Of a DNA stretch of 64,000 nt, positions 43,522 to 51,372 are shown piece by piece. Source of the DNA: Hyphomonas sp. (GTDB lineage Bacteria > Pseudomonadota > Alphaproteobacteria > Caulobacterales > Hyphomonadaceae); assembly GCA_020638455.1 (NCBI GenBank), contig JACKIK010000001.1, positions 186,001 to 250,000 on the forward strand, in the 5' to 3' direction. The notes below the pieces were generated by a model, which made no database searches, was not told the origin of the DNA, and saw nothing but the letters and a program-made list of their open reading frames with translations. Every line of letters begins with the position of its first letter. Position 1 is the first letter of the stretch. The translations under genes and the position numbers were made by a program.

Positions 43522-43676
43522 GGGGCCCTCCCTGCTTCCTGCCGCAGGCTTAGCGCGCCGGATGAGCCTTGTCGCCCCCCGCCCCGTTCACGAGGATGTC
43601 AGGAGGTGCGCACCAGCACCCTTACCCGGAAACGCCCTCAGGCGCTCCGGCAGGAACATATCATTCTGCTGTGGGA

Positions 43677-44285
43677 TTAGCCGGTGTCGTACCACCCGGC
43701 GAGCGCCCTGCCGAGCAGGCCCGGCAGGGTGCCGGCGATGAGGGCGAGGTCCGGCGGCAGCCGGTGGCGGCCGTCAAAGGGCGAGACGACGGGCTTCGCC
43801 TCGCCGCGTGCCTTCCAGCGCCGGATCGTGCGGGCAAGCCGCCGGGCATGGGCTGCCGGATCCTGCAGCACACGGTGCATGGCGATCCAGCGGGCGATGA
43901 CCGGCGCGGCCGCTACCGGACCATTGGGGCGCGGTCCGGAAAGGGTCCGGAAACAGTCCGGAAGCGGACCGGAAAGGCGCGGCACCAGACCGAAACGTCC
44001 GGCCTGCGGACCGAAACTAGCGGTCACGTCTTCGACGCCGTCCGGTAGCGGGGCGGGTTTCACCACGCGCGGGCGGGCCGGGGCGAGCTCGATCGCGAGC
44101 GCCATCAGGAAGATCAGGCGGCGGAGGATGACGGCGAGCTGGCGGAGGTCCGCAAGGCAGCGGCGCTTCAGGCTTTTCGTCAGGGTCATTGGCTTCAGGT
44201 GCAGGTTCGCGCGCGCGACGATGCGCAGGAGGCCGTCGCCGACGGTCCTGAAAGCCTGTTCGAAGAAGCGGTCATCCATGTGCAT
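43677..44285 (-). CDS. Hypothetical basic protein
   Basis: This 202-residue protein is unrecognised. I start at the ATG at 44285 (MHMDDRFFEQAFRTVGDGLL), since upstream codons have no coding character and would read into a repeat element. The N-terminal part is Arg/Leu-rich, with RCLADLRQLAVILRRLIFLM and a hydrophobic patch. The middle is Pro/Gly-rich, with short repeated DNA words (GTCCGGA) at 43933-43975 that encode SGPLPD and SGPRPN. The C-terminal part has RWIAMHRVLQDPAAHARRLA and ALAGWYDTG. It is divergent from the first cytochrome gene. I infer a coding gene from consistent codon use, and the function is unknown. Confidence 0.6.
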   Translation of the reverse strand: MHMDDRFFEQAFRTVGDGLLRIVARANLHLKPMTLTKSLKRRCLADLRQLAVILRRLIFLMALAIELAPARPRVVKPAPLPDGVEDVTASFGPQAGRFGLVPRLSGPLPDCFRTLSGPRPNGPVAAAPVIARWIAMHRVLQDPAAHARRLARTIRRWKARGEAKPVVSPFDGRHRLPPDLALIAGTLPGLLGRALAGWYDTG

Positions 44286-44334
44286 GCGGGGAGTATCGCA
44301 GGGAGGGAATGCCGTCGGATTGGCTTTTCCTGCG

Positions 44335-44370
44335 TCATCCCGGAATGTGCGCAGCACACATCCGGGACCC
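44335..44370 (+). repeat. REP-like hairpin (copy 1)
   Basis: This element of the family TCATCCCGGA...TCCGGGA lies in the divergent gap between the hypothetical gene and a cytochrome gene. CCCGGA (44339-44344) pairs with TCCGGG (44361-44366), and inside it GTGC (44347-44350) pairs with GCAC (44354-44357) around a GCA loop. Related copies are at 48848, 48902, 50517 and 50584. Confidence 0.75.
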
Positions 44371-44428
44371 AGACTGCGATGCTGCGCTGGCCCCGCGCGT
44401 GGCAGACCGCGTGACCCCTCACCCCTAG

Positions 44429-44450
44429 CCCCTCTCCCACGGGAGAGGGG
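44429..44450. repeat. Perfect CCCCTCTCCC/GGGAGAGGGG palindrome
   Basis: CCCCTCTCCC (44429-44438) and GGGAGAGGGG (44441-44450) are separated by AC, giving a stem of about nine pairs with a tight loop. There is no T-run on either side. The words resemble palindromes dispersed in many genomes. Confidence 0.55.
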
Positions 44451-44546
44451 GATCGGAGGTACAGGGGGTCAACTCCGAAGCATCACGGATTGAATGAGGT
44501 CGCCGCGCGCGCGAGCATTGCGGCTAAAATCGAGGGAGGTACTGCC

Positions 44547-44906
44547 ATGCGTATGATCATGTTCCCGCTGATGGCGCTCGCGCTTGTGGCCTGCAAGGCC
44601 GAGCAGGTCCGGGAATCCCAGAAAGCGCCGCTGAGCCAGCAGATCGCCGAAGGCCGCGGCATCGCTTCGACCATGTGCGCCGGCTGTCACGGCATGGACG
44701 ACGACGAGGAAGGCGTGCGGGGCGACACCGTCGCCCTGAAATACGTGCTGAACCGGATGGACCCCGACACGCTGCATTCGAATTTCGAACAGGGCATCAA
44801 GATCGGCCACCCGGACATGCCGGAATTCGTGTTCGGGCCGCTCGGCTCCGACGTGCTGCTGGCCTATCTGGAGAGCATCCGCGAGCCGGACCCGACAGAG
44901 AATTAG
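44547..44906 (+). CDS. Small c-type cytochrome lipoprotein (copy 1)
   Basis: This 119-residue protein has a lipoprotein signal MRMIMFPLMALALVAC (Cys16) and one haem-c site CAGCH (44-48). A distal ligand candidate is Met91 in GHPDMPEF. It is probably anchored in the periplasmic face of a membrane and carries electrons. GGGAGG precedes the ATG at 44547. The next gene encodes a closely similar protein with the same lipobox, CxxCH and GHPDMP layout. The acidic stretch DDDEEGVRGD may be a partner surface. Single-haem cytochromes of this size serve oxidases and dehydrogenases, but the partner is not evident here. Confidence 0.88.
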   Translation: MRMIMFPLMALALVACKAEQVRESQKAPLSQQIAEGRGIASTMCAGCHGMDDDEEGVRGDTVALKYVLNRMDPDTLHSNFEQGIKIGHPDMPEFVFGPLGSDVLLAYLESIREPDPTEN

Positions 44907-45000
44907 ACCGGCGCCCGAATATGTACCGACGTGTGCACGCGCGATTGCGCGGGCCGCCGCATCAGGCGATCATGGCCGTCGACCCGAGAAGGAGACTTCC

Positions 45001-45381
45001 ATGCGCCGTATGCTGATCGCCCTGCTGCCGCTTGCCATTGTGGCGTGTTCGAAGGCCGCTCCCCCGACCGGCATGGCAGCCGGGCCGGACCAGGCGGGCG
45101 AGACCGGAATGTCGGTGGCCGAGGAACAGGCGGCCGGCCAGGAGATCGCCGAGACACATTGCGCCCGCTGCCACGGCATTGGCGACGAGGATGCGCGGCG
45201 GCCGGATGCCCCGCCGCTGCGTCACCTGCTGGCGGAGTATGACCCCGAAGCGCTGAAGGACGATTTCCGCGAAGGCGTGAAGGTCGGCCATCCCGACATG
45301 CCGCAATTCGAGTTCAGCCCGATGGAGACCGACATGCTGCTGAGCTATATCAGCAGCATTCAGGAGCCTGAGGCCGAGTAA
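45001..45381 (+). CDS. Small c-type cytochrome lipoprotein (copy 2)
   Basis: This 126-residue paralogue of the preceding gene has lipobox IVAC (Cys16), haem-c site CARCH (54-58) and distal Met100 in GHPDMPQF. It shares with copy 1 the segment EGVKVGHPDMPQFEFSPMET (compare EQGIKIGHPDMPEFVFGPLG), so the two arose by duplication. GAAGGAG is about six bases before the ATG. The gap between the two genes is 94 bases and may hold its own promoter. It ends close to the convergent SDR gene. Confidence 0.88.
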   Translation: MRRMLIALLPLAIVACSKAAPPTGMAAGPDQAGETGMSVAEEQAAGQEIAETHCARCHGIGDEDARRPDAPPLRHLLAEYDPEALKDDFREGVKVGHPDMPQFEFSPMETDMLLSYISSIQEPEAE

Positions 45382-45393
45382 TCCGGGTAGGGA

Positions 45394-46167
45394 CTATTTC
45401 GTCTGCCCGCCATCCACCGGCAGGATGGCGCCGGTGATGAAGCTGGCGAGGGGGCTCAGCAGATAGGCGGCGGCGGAGCCGATTTCGTCCGGACGGCCGA
45501 AGCGCTGCAGCGGCACTTCCCGGCGGATCCAGCGGTTCCACGCGTCCGCACGGGGGCCCGTGGAGCGGGCTTCCCAGTCGCCGCCGGGGAAGATGATGTT
45601 GCCGGGCGCAATCGCGTTGACGCGGACGCCGGACGGGCCGGCGATGCGGGCAAGCTCTTTCGCGAGATGGTTCATCGCTGCCTTCGACGTGCCATAGGTG
45701 AGCGGCGTGCCGAGCGCGCCGAGGCCGGCAATCGACGAGATCATCAGGATCGAACCTTCGCCGCGCGGCTCCATCCTGCGGAGGCTCGCGCGGGCAAGAC
45801 GGAAGGCGCTGTCGAGATTCTGCTGCAGGCCGGCGGACCAGGTCTCGTCGTCGACATCAAAGCCCGGCGGGCATGGATGCAGGCCGACATTGGCGACGGC
45901 GCCCCAGAGGGGGGCGAACTCCGCCTCGACGGCCTCGACCATGGCGTCGATGGTGCGGCTGTCGCGGAGGTCCCCTGCCCGCGCCCAGACACGGTGTTCG
46001 CCATATTGCGTTGCGAGGCGGGCGCGCTGGGCTTCCAGCGCCGCTTCCCCCCGCGCGGCCATGGCCACTTTCGCGCCTTCGGCGAGCAGGGTCTCGACGA
46101 TGCCGAGGCCGATGCCGCGGCTGGCACCGGCGACGAAGACGACCTTGTCTTTCAGTCCGAGGTCCAT
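45394..46167 (-). CDS. Short-chain dehydrogenase/reductase
   Basis: This 257-residue classical SDR begins with the NAD(P)-binding VVFVAGASRGIGLGIV. NVGLHP and NLDSAFRL follow in the expected places. The catalytic Ser is in LMISSIAGLG and Tyr/Lys are in TYGTSKAAM. A C-terminal substrate loop follows, ending SFITGAILPVDGGQTK. I start at the ATG at 46167, five bases after the acyl-CoA ligase stop, since the upstream codons in frame belong to the overlapping ligase gene. Its tight coupling to the ligase suggests a step on the same acyl-CoA, perhaps 3-hydroxyacyl reduction or oxidation. Confidence 0.9.
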   Translation of the reverse strand: MDLGLKDKVVFVAGASRGIGLGIVETLLAEGAKVAMAARGEAALEAQRARLATQYGEHRVWARAGDLRDSRTIDAMVEAVEAEFAPLWGAVANVGLHPCPPGFDVDDETWSAGLQQNLDSAFRLARASLRRMEPRGEGSILMISSIAGLGALGTPLTYGTSKAAMNHLAKELARIAGPSGVRVNAIAPGNIIFPGGDWEARSTGPRADAWNRWIRREVPLQRFGRPDEIGSAAAYLLSPLASFITGAILPVDGGQTK

Positions 46168-46172
46168 GGCGG

Positions 46173-47798
46173 TTACGCCGTCGGCAGCTTGTAGTCCTTG
46201 AACCGTTCGCGCAGGGCAAGCTTGTTGATCTTGCCGGTGGCGCCGAGCGGGATTGCCTCGACAAAGGCGACATCGTCCGGGGTCCACCATTTGGCGATCT
46301 TGCCCTCCAGCGACTTCAGGATTTCCTCCTTGGTCGGAGCTTGTCCCTCGGCCGGCTGGATGATCAGCAGCGGGCGTTCGTCCCATTTCGGGTGGTAGAT
46401 GCCGATGGCGGCCGCATTGGCGACCTTGGGATGACCGACGGCGATGTTCTCGATGTCGATGGAGGAAATCCACTCCCCGCCCGACTTGATCACGTCCTTG
46501 GCGCGGTCGGTGATCTGCATGGTGCCGAATTCGTCGATATTGGCGACGTCGCCGGTGTCGAAATAGCCGTTCTCGTCCAGGACATTGCCGCCGGCGCCCT
46601 TGAAGTAGCCGCCGGCAATGGCGGCGCCGCGGATCATCAGGCGGCCGGACGTGTGGCCGTCATTCGGAAGGTCATTGCCTTCATCGTCAACGATCTTGAG
46701 CTCGACGCCGAAGGGCGGGCGGCCCTGTTTCAGCTTCTGGGTCATGCGGGTGTCGATGTCGGCATCGATCATGTGCGGCGGCAGGGCGCCGAGCGTGCCG
46801 AGCGGCGAGGTTTCGGTCATGCCCCAGGCATGGACGACGTCGACTTCATAGTCTTCCTCGAAGGCGCGGAGGATCTTCTCCGGCACGGCCGAGCCGCCGA
46901 TGATCACCTTGTTGAGGTGCGGCAGTTTGAGATTGTTCTCCTGCAGGTGGGTCAGCAGCATCAGCCAGACGGTGGGAACGGCGGCGGTGATCGTGACTTT
47001 CTCGGTGTCGAGCAGTTCGTAGATCGAGGCGCCGTCCATCTGGGCGCCGGGCATCACCATGTTGGCGCCGGTCGCCGGGCAGGAGAAGGCAAGGCCCCAG
47101 GCATTGGCGTGGAACATCGGCACGACCGGAAGCACGACGTCATTGGCGCCCATGCCGATGGCGTCCTTCATCATCGTGACCATGGTGTGCAGCACGTTTG
47201 AGCGGTGCGAATAGAGCACGCCCTTGGGGTCCCCGGTCGTGCCGGAAGTATAGCAGAGGCCGCAGGCGGTATCTTCCGGGAAGTCGCCCCAGCGCACTTC
47301 GGTCGAGCGGCCGTCGATCCAGATGTCGAACGGGATCGCGCCCAGCGTGTTCTCCGGCATCGTGTCGGCGCCGGCATAGATGACGAAGGTGGTGACGCTC
47401 GGGATCTTGTCCTTGATGGCCTCGACAATCGGCAGGAAGGTCTTGTCGAAGACGAGGACCTTGTCTTCGGCGTGGTTGATGATCCAGGCGATCTGGTCCG
47501 GGTGGAGGCGCGGATTGACCGTGTGCAGGACGGCGCCGATGCCCATCGCGCCATACCAGGTGGCCATGTGGCGCTCGGAGTTCCAGCCGAGCGTGGCGAC
47601 GCGGTCGCCCAGCTGGATGCCGGCATCGATCAGGGCATTGGAGGCCTGCTTCGACATCTGGAACAGATCGGCATAGGTGATCCGCTCGATGTTCCCCTCG
47701 ACCCGGCGCGTGACGACCTCGCGGGTCGGGTTGATGCGGTTCGCATGCTCCAGGATCTTGTTGGTCGTCAGGGGCCAGTCCTGCATGATGCCCTTCAT
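46173..47798 (-). CDS. Long-chain fatty-acid-CoA ligase (acyl-CoA synthetase)
   Basis: This 541-residue adenylate-forming enzyme makes acyl-CoA from a carboxylic acid, ATP and CoA. The P-loop YTSGTTGDPKGVLYSHRSN, the HAWGMTETSPLG region and the hinge/fatty-acid-CoA signature (GYFDTGDVANIDEFGTMQIT then RAKDVIKSGGEWISS) are intact. The C-terminal catalytic Lys is in GATGKINKLALRERF. It is the first gene of a minus-strand pair with the SDR. The start is the ATG at 47798 with GGAGGAAA upstream. The chain length of its substrate cannot be told. Confidence 0.95.
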   Translation of the reverse strand: MKGIMQDWPLTTNKILEHANRINPTREVVTRRVEGNIERITYADLFQMSKQASNALIDAGIQLGDRVATLGWNSERHMATWYGAMGIGAVLHTVNPRLHPDQIAWIINHAEDKVLVFDKTFLPIVEAIKDKIPSVTTFVIYAGADTMPENTLGAIPFDIWIDGRSTEVRWGDFPEDTACGLCYTSGTTGDPKGVLYSHRSNVLHTMVTMMKDAIGMGANDVVLPVVPMFHANAWGLAFSCPATGANMVMPGAQMDGASIYELLDTEKVTITAAVPTVWLMLLTHLQENNLKLPHLNKVIIGGSAVPEKILRAFEEDYEVDVVHAWGMTETSPLGTLGALPPHMIDADIDTRMTQKLKQGRPPFGVELKIVDDEGNDLPNDGHTSGRLMIRGAAIAGGYFKGAGGNVLDENGYFDTGDVANIDEFGTMQITDRAKDVIKSGGEWISSIDIENIAVGHPKVANAAAIGIYHPKWDERPLLIIQPAEGQAPTKEEILKSLEGKIAKWWTPDDVAFVEAIPLGATGKINKLALRERFKDYKLPTA

Positions 47799-47896
47799 GG
47801 TTTCCTCCTTCGCGCCTGTGGCGGCGTCATTGTCGTATGGTCAGGATTTGGTGTAAGCGCGCGGGTGCTGCAGCGCAAGAAAATGAGGGCCGGGCG

Positions 47897-48835
47897 ATGA
47901 AAAGATTTGTATTTTCCCTTGCGGCACTGGCCATCCTGGGGGGCTGCGGGGCGGCCGCGAAGGGACCGGCCGAGGCGGCGACGGATGCTGCCGCCCAGAT
48001 CGCGCGCCTGCCCCTGCCGCAATATTTCGATTGCCTGCGCGAGCATGGCGGCACGGTTATTGCGGCCCATCGCGGCGGGCCGGACAAAGGCTTCCCCGAG
48101 AACGCCATCGAGACCTTCCAGCACGGCTTCGACCGCGGCATCCGCGTGTTCGAGATCGATGTCGCCGAGACCAAGGATGGCGTGCTGACCCTGATGCATG
48201 ACGACCGCCTGAACCGCACGACCACCGGCCGGGGCTATGTCTCGGACACCGACTGGGAGACGATGAGCGGGCTGTACCTCGTCGACAATGACGGCAAGCG
48301 CACGGCGTTCCACCCGCCGAAATTCTCGGACGTGCTGCTGTGGGCGAAGAGGACCGGTGCGGTGCTGGAGCTCGACCGGAAGCCGACGACCAGTTTCCGC
48401 AACATCGCCGCCGCCGTGAAGGCCGCAGGCGCCGGGGAGAACGTCATCTTCATTTCCTACAATGACGACCAGGCGGCCGAGATCGCGGCCATCGATCCGG
48501 ACCTGATGATGACCGCCTCGGCCTTCGGCGACCGGGATGTCGCGAAGCTGGAGGCGCGCGGCGTCGACCGGGACCACCTGATCGCCTGGACGGGCACGGA
48601 CAAGACAGACCCGGCGGCGTGGCGGCGGCTGGTGAAGGTCGGCGTGGAGCCGGCCTTCGGCACGCTGGGACGCGCCGGCGAGCGGCTGGACGACACATAT
48701 CTCGCCGACGGCAACGGCTCGGAATATGACGACCTCGCCAGCGAGGGGCTGGTGATGATCGCGACGGATTTTCCGTACGAAGTGGCGGACCTGATCCACT
48801 CGGACGATGTCGGGCGCGAGGCGTGCGGGCGGTGA
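47897..48835 (+). CDS. Glycerophosphodiester phosphodiesterase lipoprotein (GlpQ-like)
   Basis: This 312-residue protein has a lipoprotein signal ending in LAILGGC (Cys17) and a GDPD domain. The motifs are IAAHRGGPDKGFPENAIE (catalytic His plus metal-binding Glu), FEIDVAETKDGVLTLMHDD (Glu, Asp and the second His) and FVIS-like beta strands to the C-terminus. It should release alcohols from glycerophosphodiesters in the periplasm for scavenging phosphate and carbon. I start at the ATG at 47897 since the upstream frame has no signal. It ends shortly before two inverted REP-like hairpins and converges with the DUF4345 gene. Confidence 0.9.
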   Translation: MKRFVFSLAALAILGGCGAAAKGPAEAATDAAAQIARLPLPQYFDCLREHGGTVIAAHRGGPDKGFPENAIETFQHGFDRGIRVFEIDVAETKDGVLTLMHDDRLNRTTTGRGYVSDTDWETMSGLYLVDNDGKRTAFHPPKFSDVLLWAKRTGAVLELDRKPTTSFRNIAAAVKAAGAGENVIFISYNDDQAAEIAAIDPDLMMTASAFGDRDVAKLEARGVDRDHLIAWTGTDKTDPAAWRRLVKVGVEPAFGTLGRAGERLDDTYLADGNGSEYDDLASEGLVMIATDFPYEVADLIHSDDVGREACGR

Positions 48836-48847
48836 CGCGCGCGCCGG

Positions 48848-48882
48848 GTCCCGGATAAACGCTTCGCATTTTCCGGGATGAC
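48848..48882 (-). repeat. REP-like hairpin (copy 2)
   Basis: On the minus strand it reads TCATCCCGGA, then AAATGC, loop GAA, GCGTTT and TCCGGGA. The outer pairs are the same as in the other copies. The inner arms differ from copy 1 but still pair (one G-T pair). It lies just after the glycerophosphodiesterase gene. Confidence 0.7.
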
Positions 48883-48901
48883 GGAAGAGTGTTTTCTGCG
48901 C

Positions 48902-48924
48902 TCATCCCGGCATGAGCCGGGATC
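48902..48924 (+). repeat. REP-like hairpin, short form (copy 3)
   Basis: TCATCCCGGC (48903-48912) pairs with GCCGGGAT (48916-48923), closing a short ATGA-type loop. It is the mirror partner of the copy at 48848, and together they bracket about 20 bases between convergent genes. No T-runs are visible. Confidence 0.6.
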
Positions 48925-49005
48925 CAGCACGGCGACAGGCGCGCTTCGCGGCACTGGACCTCGGCTTTCGCAGGGGCGAGCGCCGGCGAGGCAATCGCTC
49001 ATCCC

Positions 49006-49380
49006 CTACTCCGTCGCTACGGCACGTTGCCAGAGGAAGAACACGACCGGTGCAACGATTTCGATGCCGAGCGCGACCATCTGCGTCTGGCTGGGGTGTC
49101 CAACCGTCATGATGGAGATGACGCGGCCGAGACCGCCGGCAAGGATGCCGATACAGACGATGGCCATCAGGCGGCCCTGTTTCCCGATCGACGGGATGAT
49201 GTGCCAGATGAGCAGCGTCATCGCCAGGTACATGCCCGAAAAGTACCGGTACTGATTGTCGAGATCGATCGCGACACCGCCGGGCGACAGCCGCCCTGCC
49301 CCGGACGTGAAGCCAAGGATGACGAAAGCCAGCGGAATAAGCGAAAAGAGTCCGAGCGCGATCTGAAGGCCGCGTTTCAT
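49006..49380 (-). CDS. DUF4345-type small membrane protein
   Basis: This 124-residue protein has four membrane segments (LQIALGLFSLIPLAFVILGF, YLAMTLLIWHIIPSIG, RLMAIVCIGILAGGLGRVIS and VALGIEIVAPVVFFLW) and the pattern DNQYRYFSGMYLAMTLL, characteristic of the DUF4345 family. GGGAGG lies eight bases before the ATG at 49380. Upstream open reading belongs to no gene. No function is known. It is divergent from the glyoxalase-like gene. Confidence 0.8.
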   Translation of the reverse strand: MKRGLQIALGLFSLIPLAFVILGFTSGAGRLSPGGVAIDLDNQYRYFSGMYLAMTLLIWHIIPSIGKQGRLMAIVCIGILAGGLGRVISIMTVGHPSQTQMVALGIEIVAPVVFFLWQRAVATE

Positions 49381-49642
49381 GAATTGCCTCCCTTTTGGGG
49401 GTCGTCCCCGGTGCGCACTTTCCATGCAAAGGTCACCGCAGGCAATGATTGACGCGGCACGCCGACGGGCGTATGGAGCGCGCCGGGCTTGGGACGCCCG
49501 CCGCTCGCAGGGCTTTGGCCCGAAGGTGAAGATCCCCCGGCGCCGGTGCGCCGCGCCCCCTCCAATGGAACCGGCCTTTCCGGCAGTCCTGCGGCAATGC
49601 GAGCCCCCGCTGCAACGCGACTGCCCTGAAAAGGACGTTCCG

Positions 49643-50092
49643 ATGACGACCTCCATTACCACCCGCGACCAGGCGAAGGCCCGCGCGCGGGAAATCCGTG
49701 CCGAGGCAGCCGCCGCCGGCACCACCCTTAGCCATTCCGCCGCACTGGAACGCGTCGCGGCCGAGCTTGGCTACCGAGACTGGAACACGGCCTCCGCGCG
49801 CCTCGCGAACACGCCGGAAATTCCGTTGCAGGTCGGCGACCGCGTCGGCGGGACGTACCTGAAACAGCCCTTCGAAGGACGCGTCCTGTCCGTGCGTGAA
49901 CTGAATGCCGGGGCGGCGTTCGAGATCACGCTGGAGTTCGACGAGCCGGTCGACGTGGTCGAGTTCGAGAGCTTCTCGGCCTTCCGCCACCGCGTCAACG
50001 CGACCGTATCGGCGGGCGGGGTGTCGTATTCGAAGACCAGCGACGGCGTGCCTCACCTCGTGGTGGAACGCCTGTCCGGGGATATCATCTGA
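49643..50092 (+). CDS. Glyoxalase-superfamily-related small protein
   Basis: This 149-residue protein has an N-terminal region, ITTRDQAKARAREIRAEAAA, then TLSHSAALERVAAELGYRDWNTASARLA. The region is recognisable as the small domain annotated as glyoxalase-related in many alphaproteobacteria. The rest (VGDRVGGTYLKQPFEGRVLS, then FEITLEFDEPVDVVEF) looks like a beta-barrel with a regular strand pattern. It lacks a clear metal-binding set. AAAAGGAC precedes the ATG at 49643. Upstream codons in frame are not used. Its stop is coupled to the next start by a TGATG overlap. Confidence 0.75.
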   Translation: MTTSITTRDQAKARAREIRAEAAAAGTTLSHSAALERVAAELGYRDWNTASARLANTPEIPLQVGDRVGGTYLKQPFEGRVLSVRELNAGAAFEITLEFDEPVDVVEFESFSAFRHRVNATVSAGGVSYSKTSDGVPHLVVERLSGDII

Positions 50093-50514
50093 TGGCCTAT
50101 CTTGCCCCGACACAGGAACTCGGCCGGCGCTTCGTGATGCGGGGGCTTGCCGGAAATGTGCTGATGCTGAACCTCATCCGCCTGCGGACAGTGGCCGACT
50201 ATTCGGCGTTTCCGGAGATTGCGCCGGAGACGCCGATCAGCGGGCGGAAGGCGTATGATCTTTACATCGAGCATACGCTTCCCTTCCTCGAGAAGAGCGG
50301 CGGGCGGCTGGACCTGCTGGCGGAAGGCGGCAGCTGGCTGATCGGGCCGGAGGATGAGCGCTGGGACCTCGCCCTCGTCGTGCGCCAGAAGGACATGCAG
50401 ACCTTCTTCGCCTTCGAACAGGATGCGGACTATATGAAAATCCTCGGCCACCGCACGGCGGCGGTGGAGGATTCGAGACTGCTGCCGCTGGGGGAAATTC
50501 CTCCCTCATCCTGA
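50092..50514 (+). CDS. DUF1330-like small protein
   Basis: This 140-residue protein of the dimeric alpha/beta-barrel type has NVLMLNLIRLRTVADYSAFP and then EKSGGRLDLLAEGGSWLIG, with DLALVVRQKDMQTFFAFEQD. This resembles the DUF1330 family by strand order and the GGR...G turn. The ATG at 50092 overlaps the previous stop (TGATG), so the two are made together. No catalytic residues are evident. It ends next to the REP-like hairpins and converges with pdxH. Confidence 0.6.
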   Translation: MAYLAPTQELGRRFVMRGLAGNVLMLNLIRLRTVADYSAFPEIAPETPISGRKAYDLYIEHTLPFLEKSGGRLDLLAEGGSWLIGPEDERWDLALVVRQKDMQTFFAFEQDADYMKILGHRTAAVEDSRLLPLGEIPPSS

Positions 50515-50516
50515 TG

Positions 50517-50552
50517 TCATCCCGGAATTTGCGCAGCAAATATCCGGGATCC
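50517..50552 (+). repeat. REP-like hairpin (copy 4)
   Basis: TCATCCCGGA opens the element. CCCGGA (50521-50526) pairs with TCCGGG (50543-50548), and ATTTGC (50527-50532) pairs with GCAAAT (50536-50541) around GCA, with one bulged A. Compared with copy 1, the inner stem differs by a paired change (T-A for G-C), so the structure is kept. It lies three bases after the DUF1330-like stop. Confidence 0.75.
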
Positions 50553-50583
50553 GGTTTCGGAGGCGACAGCGCGATCTGGGTCA

Positions 50584-50614
50584 CGGATAAACCCCGCGGG
50601 CTTTCCGGGATGAC
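50584..50614 (-). repeat. REP-like hairpin (copy 5)
   Basis: On the minus strand: TGTCATCCCGGA, then AAGCCC, GCGG and GGTTTA, and a degenerate TCCG end. The outer block matches the family and the inner arms pair in part (AAA-TTT and CC-GG). With copy 4 it forms an inverted pair in the convergent gap between the DUF1330-like gene and pdxH. Confidence 0.6.
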
Positions 50615-50631
50615 AGGAGCAGCCTGCCCCT

Positions 50632-51288
50632 CTACGGAAACAGCCGCCCGCGGGCCCAGGTGTCGCCGTGGCGAATGAATTTCACGCGGTCGTGCATGCG
50701 GAAGGCCTGGTCCTGCCAGAATTCGATTTCGGTCGGCGTCAGGCGGTAGCCGCCCCAGAAGTCGGGACGCGGAATGTCCGGCCCGTCGCCATAGACTTCG
50801 GAGACTTCGGCGACGCGCTGCTCATAGATGGCGCGGTCCGGCAGCGGGCGGGACTGGTCCGACGCGATGGCGCCGATCCGGCTCTGCGGCGCGCGGGTGG
50901 CGAAATATTCGTCCGCCTCGGCGTCGCTGACGCGGGTGATGGTGCCGCGCACGCGGACCTGGCGGCGCAGCGTCTTCCAGTGGAAGCAGAGCGCGGCGAC
51001 GGGATTGTCGCGCAACTGCTCACCCTTGGCGCTTTCCAGATTGGTGTAGAAGACGAAGCCGCCATCGGCCACTTCCTTGAGGAGCAGGATGCGCACGTCC
51101 GGCATGCCGGCGGCATCGACGGTGGCGAGCGACATGGCGTTGCAGTCGTTCGGCTCGGTCTTGCGGGCCTCGGCCATCCAGTCCTCGAACAGGGCGAACG
51201 GGTCGGCCACGTCCGCGATCAGCGGCCGGTCGCCATGGCTGGCATAGTCGTCGGCGCTGGGGCTGGGGGGGATGATTTTCGTGCTCAT
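50632..51288 (-). CDS. pdxH: Pyridoxamine 5'-phosphate oxidase
   Basis: PdxH is an FMN-dependent oxidase that makes pyridoxal 5'-phosphate, the last step of vitamin B6 synthesis. The 218-residue protein has AMSLATVDAAGMPDVRILLL, FYTNLESAKGEQLRDN and LCFHWKTLRRQVRVRG. It ends with the family signature around EFWQDQAFRMHDRVKF and RGRLFP, which bind FMN and the substrate. It is divergent from aroC across 84 bases that hold a small inverted repeat. There is nothing unusual. Confidence 0.96.
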   Translation of the reverse strand: MSTKIIPPSPSADDYASHGDRPLIADVADPFALFEDWMAEARKTEPNDCNAMSLATVDAAGMPDVRILLLKEVADGGFVFYTNLESAKGEQLRDNPVAALCFHWKTLRRQVRVRGTITRVSDAEADEYFATRAPQSRIGAIASDQSRPLPDRAIYEQRVAEVSEVYGDGPDIPRPDFWGGYRLTPTEIEFWQDQAFRMHDRVKFIRHGDTWARGRLFP

Positions 51289-51320
51289 GGCGGATCGGGG
51301 CTCTTTGCAGGTTTGTTAGG

Positions 51321-51343
51321 GCCTCCGATTTCATATAGGAGGC
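51321..51343. promoter_or_regulatory. Inverted repeat between pdxH and aroC
   Basis: GCCTCC (51321-51326) and GGAGGC (51338-51343) are separated by an AT-rich 11-base spacer, 30 bases before the aroC ATG. It could act as an operator or a stem-loop sequestering GGAGG in the aroC leader. Evidence is limited to symmetry and position. Confidence 0.3.
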
Positions 51344-51372
51344 TCCCGATCAAGTCATGGGAACAAGCCGGC

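Noticed and set aside
44429..44450. Intrinsic terminator
   Set aside because: Strong palindrome but no T-run on either strand, and it lies between divergent genes.
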